This document shows, in pieces, positions 50,587-64,000 of a stretch of DNA of 64,000 bases; the first letter of the stretch is position 1, and each line of letters starts with the position of its first letter. Both the position numbers and the translations under genes were made by a program. The stretch is from Agromyces sp. LHK192. GTDB lineage: Bacteria; Actinomycetota; Actinomycetes; Actinomycetales; Microbacteriaceae. The stretch covers positions 3,720,001-3,784,000 of the forward strand of contig NZ_CP034753.1 in NCBI RefSeq assembly GCF_004006235.1, written 5' to 3'. Below the pieces are notes generated by a model. It was not told the DNA's origin, ran no database searches, and saw only the letters and a program-made list of their open reading frames with translations.

Positions 50587-50615
50587 AATCTACGCGGCCG
50601 GGACCGACCGGGCAA
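50587..50615 (-). promoter_or_regulatory. rrn promoter P1 (distal)
   Basis: Minus strand: -35 TTGCCC (50610-50615), 17-base spacer, -10 TAGATT (50587-50592). All three rrn promoters have exactly 17-base spacing. Confidence 0.6.
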
Positions 50616-50740
50616 ATCGCGGCTGCATCCCGGGCGTGTCGCACCTGATGACGGGAGCCGGCCCGGGCGGAACCGCCCCGCCGAGCGGGTCCGGACGACG
50701 ATGCGGGGCCGGCGCCGCGAGCCTCCGCGAAGACGACGAA

Positions 50741-50765
50741 GGCCCCCGGCCGAGTGCCGGGGGCC
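50741..50765 (-). terminator. Terminator of the aldo/keto reductase gene
   Basis: GGCCCCCGGC-N5-GCCGGGGGCC is a perfect 10-bp stem with a 5-base loop, followed on the minus strand by TTCGTCGTCTTCG. It isolates the reductase transcript from the rrn promoters just downstream. Confidence 0.75.
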
Positions 50766-50790
50766 TGGACGACACGTCGATCACACGGTC

Positions 50791-55804
<5,014 letters not shown>

Positions 55805-55807
55805 CGA

Positions 55808-57223
55808 TCACGCGACCTCGGCGGCCGGAGGGAACACCAGCGGCGGGATCGGGCGATCGAGGTTCGCTCCGCCGCGGTACCTCGTGGCGATATGCGAGTC
55901 CGGGAGCCGGTCTCCCCGGCCGAACAGGCGATCGCGCAGGCTCGTGGCAGCCGCCTCCGCCGGCAGCCGCCCGCGACGCCGGAGCTCGGGGACGACGAGC
56001 TCGGCGAAGTCCCGGGCCGTGTCGAACGAGTGGTACTGGCGCAGGTTGATGCCGTCGACGCCGTCCTCGTCGAGCCACCGCTCGATCTCGTCGGCCACGA
56101 CCTTCGGGGTTCCCACCACGTGGAACCGCTCCCGCCGGCCGCCCACGAGACCGTCGAGCAGCTGCCCGACCGTGAGGTGCAGCGGAAGGAACGACGACCG
56201 CGTCAACTCGCGACCCGATCGCTCGATCGCCTCCCGGACCGTGATGTCGGGCGGCGCGACGGTCAGGTCGACCGGCAGGCTCGCGTGCGCGAGGTACCCG
56301 TCGACGCTCGCGTGCTCACGGTAGCGGCGCCATTTCTCGTCGGCCTCCTCCTCGGAGCGTCCGACCACGACGACCGCGCTCGCGATGAACTTCACGTCGT
56401 CGGCCGCCCTGCCGTTGCGGACCGCCGCCGCCCGCATCGCCCGCGCGTTGGCGCGGAACTCCTCGGTGGTGCGCCCGCCGGTGAACACGACCTCCGCGTG
56501 CCGTCCCGCGAATTCCGTGCCGGCCGGCGAACCCGTCGCCTGGAACAGGACCGGGGTCCGCTGCCGCGAAGGATGCACGAGGTGGGGACCCGCGACCCGG
56601 TGCACCTCACCCACGTGGTCGATGTACCTGACCTTCGTCGGATCGGTCGCGATGCGGCGGTCGCGGTCGTACACCACCGCGTCGTCGTCCCACGAGCCCT
56701 CCCACAGCTTGTAGAGCACGTCGAGGTACTCGTCGGCGAGCTCGTAGCGGCGGTCGTGGGGGATTTCGCCGTCCAGGCCGAAGTTGCGCGCGGCGTTCGG
56801 CAGGTAGCTCGTCACGACGTTCCAGCCGAACCGGCCCTTCGTCAGGTGGTCGAGCGTCGAGGCGCGCCGGGCGAAGGCGAAGGGCGGCTCGTACGTCGTC
56901 GAGAACGTCACGCCGAACCCGAGCCGCTGCGTGACCGCCGCCATCGCGGGCACGACGAGCAACGGGTCGAGGTTCGGCGACTGCAGGCCCTCGCGCAACG
57001 CCGTCTCCGGCCCGTCGCGGAACACGTCGTACGCGCCGACCACGTCGGCGAGGAACACCGCGTCGAACCCGCCGTCCTCGAGGATCTGCGCCAGTTCGGT
57101 CCAATACGAGAGCTCGTCGAAGCGGTGGCGGTTGTTGCCCTCCAGCGGCCAGAGCCCGTGCGAGATGTGGCTGATGCACGCCATCTCGAAGAGGTTCAGG
57201 ATGAGCTGCTTGCGCTCGGTCAT
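55808..57223 (-). CDS. NtaA/SnaA/DszA-family flavin monooxygenase (first copy)
   Basis: A 471-residue bacterial-luciferase-like (LLM) FMN-dependent monooxygenase. Family phrases are LEDGGFDAVFLADVVGAYDV, LDHLTKGRFGWNVVTSYLPN, DEYLDVLYKLWEGSWDDDAV and HRVAGPHLVHPSRQRTPVLF. Relatives oxidise nitrilotriacetate, EDTA, dibenzothiophene sulfone or long-chain organosulfur compounds using FMNH2 from a partner reductase. ATG 57223 overlaps the acyl-CoA-dehydrogenase-like stop by 4 bases (ATGA). It is the last gene of the ABC-importer operon. No flavin reductase is encoded in view, so reduced FMN must come from elsewhere. It shares family with the gene at 58467 but differs clearly in sequence. Confidence 0.92.
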   Translation of the reverse strand: MTERKQLILNLFEMACISHISHGLWPLEGNNRHRFDELSYWTELAQILEDGGFDAVFLADVVGAYDVFRDGPETALREGLQSPNLDPLLVVPAMAAVTQRLGFGVTFSTTYEPPFAFARRASTLDHLTKGRFGWNVVTSYLPNAARNFGLDGEIPHDRRYELADEYLDVLYKLWEGSWDDDAVVYDRDRRIATDPTKVRYIDHVGEVHRVAGPHLVHPSRQRTPVLFQATGSPAGTEFAGRHAEVVFTGGRTTEEFRANARAMRAAAVRNGRAADDVKFIASAVVVVGRSEEEADEKWRRYREHASVDGYLAHASLPVDLTVAPPDITVREAIERSGRELTRSSFLPLHLTVGQLLDGLVGGRRERFHVVGTPKVVADEIERWLDEDGVDGINLRQYHSFDTARDFAELVVPELRRRGRLPAEAAATSLRDRLFGRGDRLPDSHIATRYRGGANLDRPIPPLVFPPAAEVA

Positions 57224-58470
57224 GCCCGGTCCCCCTCCCGTGCCGCGTCGTCGGCGGGCCCCGGGGCATCCGCGGCACCTTGGAGCGCCGTCGAGAAGAT
57301 CGCGAGCGGGTCCGCGGCGTTCAGGTACCAGTCGCCCAGTACCCGCTCCTTGTACACGAGCGGATTGTGCGAGGCGACCGTGCGCGCGTTCCGCCAGTGC
57401 CGGTCGAGGGCGGCGTCCCGTTGCACGCCCGACGACCCGAGGGCGTCGAACAGCAGTGCGGAGGCCTCGAGCACCGCCGGTGCGACCGAGACCTGCGCCT
57501 CGTACACCGCGATCGCGGCAGCACGCGCCGCGGCCGTCGCCGCGGCCTCCTCCGCACGGATCGCCTCGTCGAGCGCTCGCGCGGCGCGGCCCACCGAGCC
57601 CTCGGCCGACGCGGCGAGCGCTGCGACTCGGCCGACGACCTGCTGGACCTGCACATCGTCGGCGGCGACGGTGGCGTTGGCGTGCACGTGGGTGCGCGTG
57701 CGGGCGCGCACCCGCCCGATCACGTCGTCGCGCGCCGCCCGACCGATGCCCGCGAGGGTCGCGACGAGCACCAGCTGGTAGACCGCCTCCTGCACGGGCG
57801 ACCGCTCCGCGAACGGCAGGACGTCCTCGTCGGCCACGACGACGTCGCGCAGCACGGTGGTTCCGCTCCCGGTCGCACGCTGACCGAACCCCGTCCAGTC
57901 GTCGCGCAACTCGACCCCCTCGGCCGTCGCGTCCACCAGCGCGATCCTGGCGTCGCCGGCCTCGTCGAGCGCGAACACGCCGATCTCGTCGGCGAAGAGC
58001 GAACCGGTGCTGTAGTACTTCGTGCCGTTGAGGCGGAGGGTCCCGTCGACGCGCTCGAGCCGGGTGTCGCCGAGGATGCCCGCCGAGCCGACCTCCGACC
58101 ACGCGCCGCCGATGACGTCGCCCCGCGCGATCCGCCGGAGCCTGCGCTGGTCGTCGTCGGTCCCGCCCGCGAGGCGATCCTCGACGAAGGCGATGTGGTT
58201 GCGCCAGAGCTGCGGCTGGTTCGAGTCGGCGGCCGCGAGGTCGACGAGGAGGGCGAAGAAGTCCTCGACGCCCAGGCCGGCGCCGCCGAGCTCGGTCGGG
58301 ATGCGCAATGCCCCGAAGCCGGCCGCGGCGAGCTCGGCGACCTCCCGGTGCGGGCGCGTCCCCTCGCGCTCGTGCACGGGCGCGGCTGCGGCGATCGCCT
58401 CGAAGAGCGGCGCGAACCGCGCACGGACCGCGGCCAGGCCGGTCCCGGTCACGGGTGCCGCGGCGGTCAT
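57220..58470 (-). CDS. Acyl-CoA-dehydrogenase-fold flavoprotein (DszC/SfnB-like)
   Basis: A 416-residue flavoprotein. The N-terminal helices include AAAGFGALRIPTELGGAGLG, the central beta domain GAWSEVGSAGILGDTRLERV and GTKYYSTGSLFADEIGVFAL, and the C-terminal helical domain the end motif RHWRNARTVASHNPLVYKER. That ending (dHWRNART-x-HNP) is typical of the FMN-dependent monooxygenase subgroup with DszC and SfnB rather than true acyl-CoA dehydrogenases. Role: likely hydroxylation or S-oxidation of an organosulfur substrate. ATG 58470 overlaps the upstream monooxygenase stop (ATGA). It sits between two LLM monooxygenases in the operon. Confidence 0.9.
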   Translation of the reverse strand: MTAAAPVTGTGLAAVRARFAPLFEAIAAAAPVHEREGTRPHREVAELAAAGFGALRIPTELGGAGLGVEDFFALLVDLAAADSNQPQLWRNHIAFVEDRLAGGTDDDQRRLRRIARGDVIGGAWSEVGSAGILGDTRLERVDGTLRLNGTKYYSTGSLFADEIGVFALDEAGDARIALVDATAEGVELRDDWTGFGQRATGSGTTVLRDVVVADEDVLPFAERSPVQEAVYQLVLVATLAGIGRAARDDVIGRVRARTRTHVHANATVAADDVQVQQVVGRVAALAASAEGSVGRAARALDEAIRAEEAAATAAARAAAIAVYEAQVSVAPAVLEASALLFDALGSSGVQRDAALDRHWRNARTVASHNPLVYKERVLGDWYLNAADPLAIFSTALQGAADAPGPADDAAREGDRA

Positions 58471-59963
58471 GCCGTCGCTCCCGCCGCCGCGGCCGGCTCG
58501 GACGCATCGGATGCGGCGGCACCCGCCTCCCGGGTGTGCGACGGTGCGGCATCCGGCGCTGAGGCATCCGGCGCTGAGGCATCCGTACCGGCGGCCGCCC
58601 ATCCGCCCGGCCCGAACGCCCCGCGATACCGGGCCGCCGGGTGACGGTCGTTCAGTCTCGCGGCGCCGAAGAGCCGGCCGCGCAGCGTCGGCTCGGGACC
58701 GTACTCGCGCTGCGCGAGGCCGCGCTCGCGGAGCACCGGCAGGACCTTCTCGGCGAACTCCTCGAACGAACCCGGGATCACCCAGTTGATGACGTTGACG
58801 CCGTCGATGCCGGCCGCCTGCCACTCGGCGAGCGCATCGGCGATCTGCTCGGGCGTCCCGACGATCCGCGTCGAGCGCGAGATCAGCAGGGCGACGTCGC
58901 GGACCACCGGCTCACGGTCGGTGATCGCCTTCGCGGCCCACTCGGTCAGGCCCTTCGCCGTGTTGGTGTCGACGTCCCTGATCGGCGTCTCCGGATCGTA
59001 GACGCGGCCGGTCTTGTCGACGAGCGCCGAGTGCGCGAGGTAGCCGTCGATCGACACGTAGCGCTCGTACTCGGCGGCCTTCGCCAGCGCTTCCTCCTCG
59101 GTGTCGCCGATCACGAACGACAGGCCCTGGAAGAACTTGACGTCCTCGGGCCGCCGACCCGCTTCGACGGCCTGCCTGCGCGTGTCGTCGATGAGCTCCC
59201 TCGCGAGCGCCGGGTTCGGCGCGATGATGAACGTCGCCTCGGCGTGCTGCGCCGCGAAGGCGCGCCCCGATGTCGAGGAGCCCGCCTGGTAGAGCACGGG
59301 CGTGCGCTGCGGCGACGGGGAGGGCAGGTGCGGCCCCTGCACCGAGTAGCGCTCGGACTCGTGATGGATCTTGTGGATCTTCGCCGGGTCGGAGTAGATG
59401 CCGCGTTCGCGATCCTTGAGGAGGGCGTCGTCCTCCCACGATCCCTCCCAGAGCTTGTAGGCGACGTCGACGTACTCGGCCGCCCACGCGTACCGCTCGG
59501 CGTGGTCGGTCAGTCGCGGGTACCCGAAGTTGCGTGCGCCGTTGTCCTGCAGCCCCGTCACGATGTTCCACGCCACGCGGCCCTTCGAGATGTGGTCGAG
59601 CGTCGAGACCTGTCGGGCGAACTGGTACGGATGGCTCTGGGCCACGTTCGACGTCAGCGCGAGGCCGATCCGCTCGGTGTGCACGGCGAGCGCGGCCACG
59701 AGCGGGATCGGGTCGTTCGACGGGATCTGCAGCCCCTCGCGGATGTACACGTCGAAGTCGGCGTCCGCGTCGCCGTAGACGCCGGTCACGTCGGCGAAGA
59801 ACAGCGCGTCGAACTTCGCGGCCTCGAGCGTCTTCGCGAGGTCGATCCAGACCTCCACGTCCTCGAAGTCGACCTGCCGGGCGTCGGGGCGCCGCCACTG
59901 GCCGTGGTGGATGTGGGAGTTCGTGTTCATCACGAACGCGTTGAAGTGCAGCGGGATGGTCAT
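58467..59963 (-). CDS. NtaA/SnaA/DszA-family flavin monooxygenase (second copy)
   Basis: A 498-residue LLM monooxygenase. It opens IPLHFNAFVMNTNSHIHHGQ, then has FDALFFADVTGVYGD, LDHISKGRVAWNIVTGLQDN and VDVAYKLWEGSWEDDALL. It is longer than the first copy owing to a low-complexity C-terminal tail of about 45 Ala/Asp/Ser/Pro residues. That tail is encoded in part by a 15-bp tandem repeat (GGCATCCGGCGCTGA at 58548-58562 and 58563-58577, plus a partial copy), giving repeated DASAP units. ATG 59963 overlaps the ABC ATPase stop (ATGA). Expected to use FMNH2 to open or desulfonate an imported substrate. Confidence 0.92.
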   Translation of the reverse strand: MTIPLHFNAFVMNTNSHIHHGQWRRPDARQVDFEDVEVWIDLAKTLEAAKFDALFFADVTGVYGDADADFDVYIREGLQIPSNDPIPLVAALAVHTERIGLALTSNVAQSHPYQFARQVSTLDHISKGRVAWNIVTGLQDNGARNFGYPRLTDHAERYAWAAEYVDVAYKLWEGSWEDDALLKDRERGIYSDPAKIHKIHHESERYSVQGPHLPSPSPQRTPVLYQAGSSTSGRAFAAQHAEATFIIAPNPALARELIDDTRRQAVEAGRRPEDVKFFQGLSFVIGDTEEEALAKAAEYERYVSIDGYLAHSALVDKTGRVYDPETPIRDVDTNTAKGLTEWAAKAITDREPVVRDVALLISRSTRIVGTPEQIADALAEWQAAGIDGVNVINWVIPGSFEEFAEKVLPVLRERGLAQREYGPEPTLRGRLFGAARLNDRHPAARYRGAFGPGGWAAAGTDASAPDASAPDAAPSHTREAGAAASDASEPAAAAGATA

Positions 59964-61666
59964 GACCGGCTCCTCGGTTCGAATGCGGGAATGGAGGCGA
60001 TGAGGCGGCGCGTGTACTCGTGCGCCGGGTGGTGGAAGATGCGGTCGGGCGCGCCCTCCTCGACCACGCGTCCGTCCTTCATGACGAGCACGCGGTGGCT
60101 GAGGTGGGCGATGACGCCGAGATCATGCGAGATGAACAGGTACGACAGGCCCAGTCGCCGTTGCAGGACGACGAGCAGGTCGAGGATCTGCGCCTGGATC
60201 GTCACGTCGAGGGCCGAGACGGCCTCGTCGAGCACGATGATGTCGGGCGCGGTCGCGAGCGCGCGGGCGATCGCGATGCGCTGGCGCTGCCCGCCGGAGA
60301 GCGTCCGAGGGAAGCGGCGGAGCACGCCCGGCGGCAGTCCCACCTGGCCGAGCAGTTCCAGGATCCGCTCGTCGCGGCCGGCCGACGTGCGGTGGACGTC
60401 CGCCGGGAGCGCATCGCGCAGGATGCGTTCGACGTTCCAGCGCGGGTCGAAGCTGGACAACGGATCCTGCGACACCACGGCGATCCGCGACCGCAACGCC
60501 CGGCGCCGGGTCTCGCGGACCCCGGTCCACGGCTCGCCGAGCAACGTCACCGTGCCGGCATCCGCCTTCTCGAGGGCCAGCGCGATGCGACCCGTCGTGC
60601 TCTTGCCCGAACCGGACTCGCCGACGATCCCGAGCGTCTCGCCGCGATGCAGCCGAAACGATACGTCGTCGACCGCCGTCGTGGCGACGCCGTCGGGCCC
60701 GCGGAACCGCTTCACGAGCCCGGTCGCCTCGAGCACGACCGTGTCGAGCACCTCGGGCTGCGGCGGCGCCGCGACCAGCAGCTCTGCACCCTCTGGGCTG
60801 AGCGCCGTGCCGCGGGTGGCCTCGTCGGGTACGGCCGCGATGAGCGCACGGGTGTACTCCTCGTGCGGCTCGCGCAGCACTCGGGCCGCCGGGCCCTGCT
60901 CGACGACCCGGCCGTCCCGCATGACGAGGATGTGATCGGCCAGTTGCGCGACGACCGACAGGTCGTGGCTGATCAGCAGGATCGACGAGCCGCGGCGCTT
61001 CGCGTCCTCGAGGAGAGCGAGCACCTGCGCCTGCACGGTCACGTCGAGCGCCGTCGTCGGCTCATCGGCGATGACGACGTCGGGGTCGAGCGCGAGCGCC
61101 GACGCGATGAGCGCGCGCTGGCGGAGCCCGCCCGACAGCTGGTCGGGACGCTGCCGCGCCCGCCGCTCGGGCGCCGGCACGCCGACCGCCCCCAGCAGCT
61201 CGACGGCCTTCCGGCGCCGCGAGGTGCGGTCGCCCCAGCCGTGCAGCCGCAGGCTCTCCTCGATCTCGGCGCCCACCGGGCGGAGCGGGTCGAGCGACAC
61301 GAGCGCGTCCTGCAGGATGAATCCGACCTCACGGCCGCGGATGCCCCGCCACCGGCGTTCGCCGAGCCGGCGCACGTCGCGCTCGTGCAGCACCAGCTCG
61401 TCTGCGCGCACCTGCGCCCCACGACCGGTGAGGCCCACGATCGTCCGCGCGGTGACGGACTTGCCCGACCCCGACTCTCCGACGATCGCGACGCACTGCC
61501 CCGGGTCGAGGTCGAACGACACGCCGTGCACGATGGGTCGGATGCCGTCGCGCGTCTCGAATCCGACCGACAGGTCGCGTACGCGTACCCGCGAACGGAA
61601 TGCCGGCAGGTCGTCGATCGCCGCGGCGAGCGCAGGCCCCGCCTCGGACTGGATGGTGCTCATCAT
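59960..61666 (-). CDS. Fused two-domain ABC ATPase (oligopeptide/nickel type, DppD-DppF)
   Basis: A 568-residue tandem ATPase. First domain: Walker A GESGSGKSVTART near residue 65, signature QLSGGLRQRALIASALALDP, Walker B VVIADEPTTALD, switch LLISHDLSVV. Second domain: Walker A GESGSGKSTTGRI near residue 345, signature TLSGGQRQRIAIARALATAP, Walker B IIVLDEAVSALD (Glu kept), switch FISHDLGVIAH. Each half ends with the oligopeptide-type tail (HEEYTRALIAAVP; HEYTRRLIASIP). It energises the two permeases encoded upstream. ATG 61666 overlaps the permease stop (ATGA); a second ATG follows at once and may be used, having better spacing from GGGGGAG. Confidence 0.95.
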   Translation of the reverse strand: MMSTIQSEAGPALAAAIDDLPAFRSRVRVRDLSVGFETRDGIRPIVHGVSFDLDPGQCVAIVGESGSGKSVTARTIVGLTGRGAQVRADELVLHERDVRRLGERRWRGIRGREVGFILQDALVSLDPLRPVGAEIEESLRLHGWGDRTSRRRKAVELLGAVGVPAPERRARQRPDQLSGGLRQRALIASALALDPDVVIADEPTTALDVTVQAQVLALLEDAKRRGSSILLISHDLSVVAQLADHILVMRDGRVVEQGPAARVLREPHEEYTRALIAAVPDEATRGTALSPEGAELLVAAPPQPEVLDTVVLEATGLVKRFRGPDGVATTAVDDVSFRLHRGETLGIVGESGSGKSTTGRIALALEKADAGTVTLLGEPWTGVRETRRRALRSRIAVVSQDPLSSFDPRWNVERILRDALPADVHRTSAGRDERILELLGQVGLPPGVLRRFPRTLSGGQRQRIAIARALATAPDIIVLDEAVSALDVTIQAQILDLLVVLQRRLGLSYLFISHDLGVIAHLSHRVLVMKDGRVVEEGAPDRIFHHPAHEYTRRLIASIPAFEPRSRS

Positions 61667-62568
61667 CTCTCCCCCTTCTCGAGGAACGTCTGGAGGTGGC
61701 GGCCGAGTGTCGTGGTCGTGAGCGCAAGCAGCACGATCACCAGGCCCGGGATCACCGTGAGCCACGGCGAGACCGTGATGTACTGGCGACCGGCGTCGAG
61801 CAGGGCGCCCCATTCGGGTGCAGGCGGCGCGATGCCGAGCCCGAGGAACGACAGGCTCGACGCCCACACGATCGACTGGCCGATCGACAACGCGAACACG
61901 GCGACCAGCGGCCGGAGGGCGTTCGGCAGCACATGTCGGCGGAGGATGCGTGCTCGCGAGTGCCCCAGCGCGACCGCGGCCTCGACGTACGGCGCGCGCC
62001 TCGCGGCGAGGATCTGCCCGCGCACCATGCGCGCGTAGCCCGGTGCCGTGCCGAGCCCGACCGCGAGCACGAGCGTGAGCGCCGACGGGCCGAGGACCGC
62101 GATGAGCAGGAGCGAGAGCAGCAGCGCGGGGAAGGCGAAGGCGACCTCGAGCGTCCAGCCCACGAGCCCCGCGACGACCCGGTTGCCGAGTGCGGCCAGC
62201 CCGCCGAGCACCACGGCGATGGCGAGGCTCACCCCCGCCGCCCCGATGCCGACGCCGAGCGAGGCGGACGTGCCGTGCACGACGCGGGCGTAGAGGTCGC
62301 GGCCGGCCTCGTCGGTGCCGAACCAGTGATCCGCCGACGGCGGCTGGAGGGTGGACTCGAAGTCCATCGCGTACGGGCCCTGGGCGGACAGCAGGTACGG
62401 CCACAGGGCGGCGACCGCGAAGACGGCGGTCGCCGCGAGCGCGGCGTACAGGTCCCACGGGTGCCCGGCGAGCCGGCGCGCGAAGGCGCGCCGGTCGGTC
62501 GCCGGCCCGGCGTCCGGGCGATCGGCGGGCGTGCGATCGGCGGGCGCGCGGTCGGTGAGTGCGGTCAT
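61663..62568 (-). CDS. ABC permease, DppC type
   Basis: A 301-residue permease. A charged N-terminus of about 35 residues rich in Asp, Arg and Pro precedes six membrane helices and the DppC features HWFGTDEAGRDLYARVVHGT, GLGTAPGYARMVRGQILAAR and EAAVALGHSRARILRRHVLP (EAA loop). It ends FLGLGIAPPAPEWGALLDAG and a last helix, as usual for DppC/NikC. ATG 62568 overlaps the DppB-type stop by 4 bases. It partners the DppB-type protein to form the channel. Confidence 0.94.
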   Translation of the reverse strand: MTALTDRAPADRTPADRPDAGPATDRRAFARRLAGHPWDLYAALAATAVFAVAALWPYLLSAQGPYAMDFESTLQPPSADHWFGTDEAGRDLYARVVHGTSASLGVGIGAAGVSLAIAVVLGGLAALGNRVVAGLVGWTLEVAFAFPALLLSLLLIAVLGPSALTLVLAVGLGTAPGYARMVRGQILAARRAPYVEAAVALGHSRARILRRHVLPNALRPLVAVFALSIGQSIVWASSLSFLGLGIAPPAPEWGALLDAGRQYITVSPWLTVIPGLVIVLLALTTTTLGRHLQTFLEKGER

Positions 62569-63605
62569 GCGGTCCTCCTCAGGCGCGGGTCGATGAGCAC
62601 GTAGGCGAGGTCGACGAGCAGGTTCGCGATCACGTAGAAGCCGGCGATGAGCATCACGATCCCGATCACGACGGGCATGTCCTGGCTGCTCACGGCGGTC
62701 ACGAGCACCTGCCCGATGCCGGGCCTCGCGAACACCGACTCGACGACGACCGCGCCGGACAGGGTGGCGCCGAGCGCCCACCCCGACAGCGTGACCGCGG
62801 GGAGCACGGCGTGCCGGAGCACGTGGCGGAGCCGGATGCCGACGTCGCCCATGCCCCGCGTCCGCGCGGTGAGCACGAACGGCGCGTCCAGCGCGCGTTC
62901 GAACTCGGTGCGGGTGGCCTGCCCGAGGAATCCCGCGAGCGGGATCGCGAGCGTGAGTGCCGGGAGGACGATCCCGACGGGGCCCGTGCCGCCGATCACC
63001 GGGAACCAACCCAGCGTGAGCGCGAAGACGAGCAGGAGGATGATCCCGAGCCAGTAGTGCGGGAGGCCCGCCGCCACGGTGTCCGCGAAGCCCCCGACGG
63101 CGTTCGCGGCGGGTCCGCGGCCGGCCGTGAGCGTCACCCAGACCACCATGATGATCCACGCGAACGCGATCGCGGTCAGCGAGAGCACGATCGTCGCGCC
63201 GAGCTGGTCGGCGATGATCGCGCCCACCGGCCGATGCTGCTGGTACGACAGCCCGAGGTCGCCGAGGAACAGGCCCTTGAGATACCCCAGGTACTGCAGG
63301 ACGAGCGGGTCCTCGAGGTGGTACTCGGCACGAATCGGCGCGAGCTCCTCCGCGGTCCGCTCGACCGCCTGGCCGGCGCGGATGTTCAGGATGACGGTGG
63401 CCCGGTCCCCGGGCAGCGAGGCCTGGGCGAAGAACGCCGCGGTGGCCGCACCGAGCAGCACGAGCACCGCGCCGCCCAGCTTCCGGGCGATGAGCGTCAG
63501 GACGGCGAAGCCCCGCGGCGGCCGCCCCGGTTCGACCGGGGCGGCGCCGCCGAGCACGGCGCCCGTCGACGAGACGGCGGTGCTACTGGACGAAGTGCGC
63601 GTCAT
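62565..63605 (-). CDS. ABC permease, DppB type
   Basis: A 346-residue permease with six helices. The first is preceded by a Ser/Thr/Pro-rich stretch of about 38 residues, longer than usual. The family loop LSYQQHRPVGAIIADQLGAT and the EAA region FVLTARTRGMGDVGIRLRHV-L are clear, and the end VDLAYVLIDPRLR is a DppB signature. ATG 63605 lies 23 bases inside the end of the binding-protein gene, in another frame, so translation is coupled; the start could be internal, since the first 30 residues show no conserved feature. Confidence 0.92.
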   Translation of the reverse strand: MTRTSSSSTAVSSTGAVLGGAAPVEPGRPPRGFAVLTLIARKLGGAVLVLLGAATAAFFAQASLPGDRATVILNIRAGQAVERTAEELAPIRAEYHLEDPLVLQYLGYLKGLFLGDLGLSYQQHRPVGAIIADQLGATIVLSLTAIAFAWIIMVVWVTLTAGRGPAANAVGGFADTVAAGLPHYWLGIILLLVFALTLGWFPVIGGTGPVGIVLPALTLAIPLAGFLGQATRTEFERALDAPFVLTARTRGMGDVGIRLRHVLRHAVLPAVTLSGWALGATLSGAVVVESVFARPGIGQVLVTAVSSQDMPVVIGIVMLIAGFYVIANLLVDLAYVLIDPRLRRTA

Positions 63606-64000
63606 AGAAGGTCGGTCCTCCCTGTGCGTGCTCCTGCCAGACGTCCTTCAGGTCGGGCGAGACGGCGAGCGTGGAGAGTCGGTCGTAGACGCCGATGGCC
63701 AGCGCGTGGTCGGCGATGTACTCCTGCGCCTGCGCGTAGAGCGCGTTCTGCGCCTCGACGTCGGGCTCGGAGTTGGCCTGCAGGATGATCGCCTGCAGTT
63801 CGGGGTAGTCGGTGAACGAGGCGTTCCAGTTGTTGGGGTTGCCTCCGGCGCCCGCGCCCCAGTTGATCTGGAGGATGCCGCTGGTCACCGCCGTCCAGTA
63901 TCCGGGGTAGATGTCGCGCTCGTCGGGCTTGCTGTACGCGCCCGCGAACGCCTCGGCCTGCGGCACCGGGATCAGGTCGACGGCGAAGCCGACCTGTTCG
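63583..64000 (-). CDS. ABC solute-binding protein family 5, C-terminal part
   Basis: The frame is open from the right edge to TAG at 63583, 138 codons of the C-terminal lobe. Phrases such as ERDIYPGYWTAVTSGILQIN, NWNASFTDYPELQAIILQAN, then NALYAQAQEYIADHALAIGV are typical of DppA/OppA/NikA-type proteins. The N-terminal signal and ligand lobe lie beyond the window. It is the first visible gene of the importer operon and supplies substrate to the DppB/DppC channel. The substrate cannot be judged from this part. Confidence 0.9.
   Translation of the reverse strand, partial: EQVGFAVDLIPVPQAEAFAGAYSKPDERDIYPGYWTAVTSGILQINWGAGAGGNPNNWNASFTDYPELQAIILQANSEPDVEAQNALYAQAQEYIADHALAIGVYDRLSTLAVSPDLKDVWQEHAQGGPTFYDAHFVQ

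Larger units (their letters stand above)
50128..50740 (-). other. rrn leader and promoter region, no gene
   Basis: A 600-base stretch without a convincing coding sequence. From 50615 down it carries three promoters (annotated separately) and the 16S leader, including CTTGAGAACTCAACAGCGTG near 50279-50298 on the minus strand, a motif common in actinobacterial rrn leaders. GTTCAAT-N8-ATTGAAC (about 50250-50271) can form a hairpin. The segment 50616-50740 shows nothing I can name. Confidence 0.7.

Overview
The window is chromosomal DNA of a high-GC Gram-positive bacterium, most likely a Microbacteriaceae member (Agromyces-like). Reasons: very GC-rich coding sequence with frequent ATGA/GTGA gene overlaps, many GTG starts, actinobacterial families (DUF3151, DtxR-type regulator, MpaB-type oxygenase, YhgE/Pip operon), a 16S-23S-5S operon with no tRNA in the spacers, and one REP-like palindrome of a kind I associate with this family. 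The genus is inference. I see no insertion sequence, prophage, integrase, CRISPR array or tRNA gene.

Layout. 1-4047 (-): a very large secreted repeat protein, cut by the left edge. 4.2-10.1 kb: housekeeping genes (purA with DUF3151, argG, cardiolipin synthase, CorA-type channel). 10.2-13.4 kb: an overlapping TetR / degenerate ABC-ATPase / YhgE-Pip operon behind a perfect palindrome. 13.4-14.8 kb: divergent MpaB-type oxygenase and NTF2-like protein. 14.8-25.5 kb: two divergent operons for uptake and breakdown of a sugar or sugar acid (binding protein, two permeases, mannonate-dehydratase-like enolase-family enzyme, isomerase, Gfo/Idh/MocA dehydrogenase; opposite them a hydroxyacid dehydrogenase, a DeoR-LacI hybrid regulator, an NAD epimerase and a mutarotase-like protein). 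No transporter ATPase is present, so a shared MsiK-type ATPase elsewhere is implied. 25.4-36.0 kb: single genes and pairs (SpoU methyltransferase, DtxR regulator, cNMP-binding/thioredoxin-reductase-like fusion with a UBP zinc finger, an orphan ATP-grasp ligase behind a 14-residue mini-ORF, NagD phosphatase, NUDIX and GNAT pair, two sulfurtransferases, M18 aminopeptidase, J-domain/NERD fusion). 36.1-39.2 kb: GntR / esterase / MHS transporter operon with a candidate operator. 39.4-44.6 kb: DUF1761, methyltransferase, PnuC and a YyaL-type thioredoxin protein.

44.6-50.7 kb is one rRNA operon on the minus strand (16S, 23S, 5S) with three tandem sigma70-like promoters, a long processing stem around 23S and a strong terminator. 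50.8-55.8 kb: aldo/keto reductase and a 1356-residue HrpA-type helicase. 55.8-64 kb (-): an overlapping operon of an oligopeptide/nickel-type ABC importer (binding protein cut by the right edge), two NtaA/SnaA-type flavin monooxygenases and a DszC/SfnB-like acyl-CoA-dehydrogenase-fold flavoprotein, which together look like organosulfur acquisition.

A theme across the window is that about a dozen genes have a TANNNT hexamer ending 6-8 bases before the start codon, as expected for leaderless mRNAs. A second is short tandem duplications at gene 3' ends that carry an extra copy of the stop codon. The strongest candidates for unusual biology are the degenerate-ATPase YhgE operon, the mini-ORF/ATP-grasp pair, the cNMP-reductase/UBP pair and the J-domain/NERD fusion.
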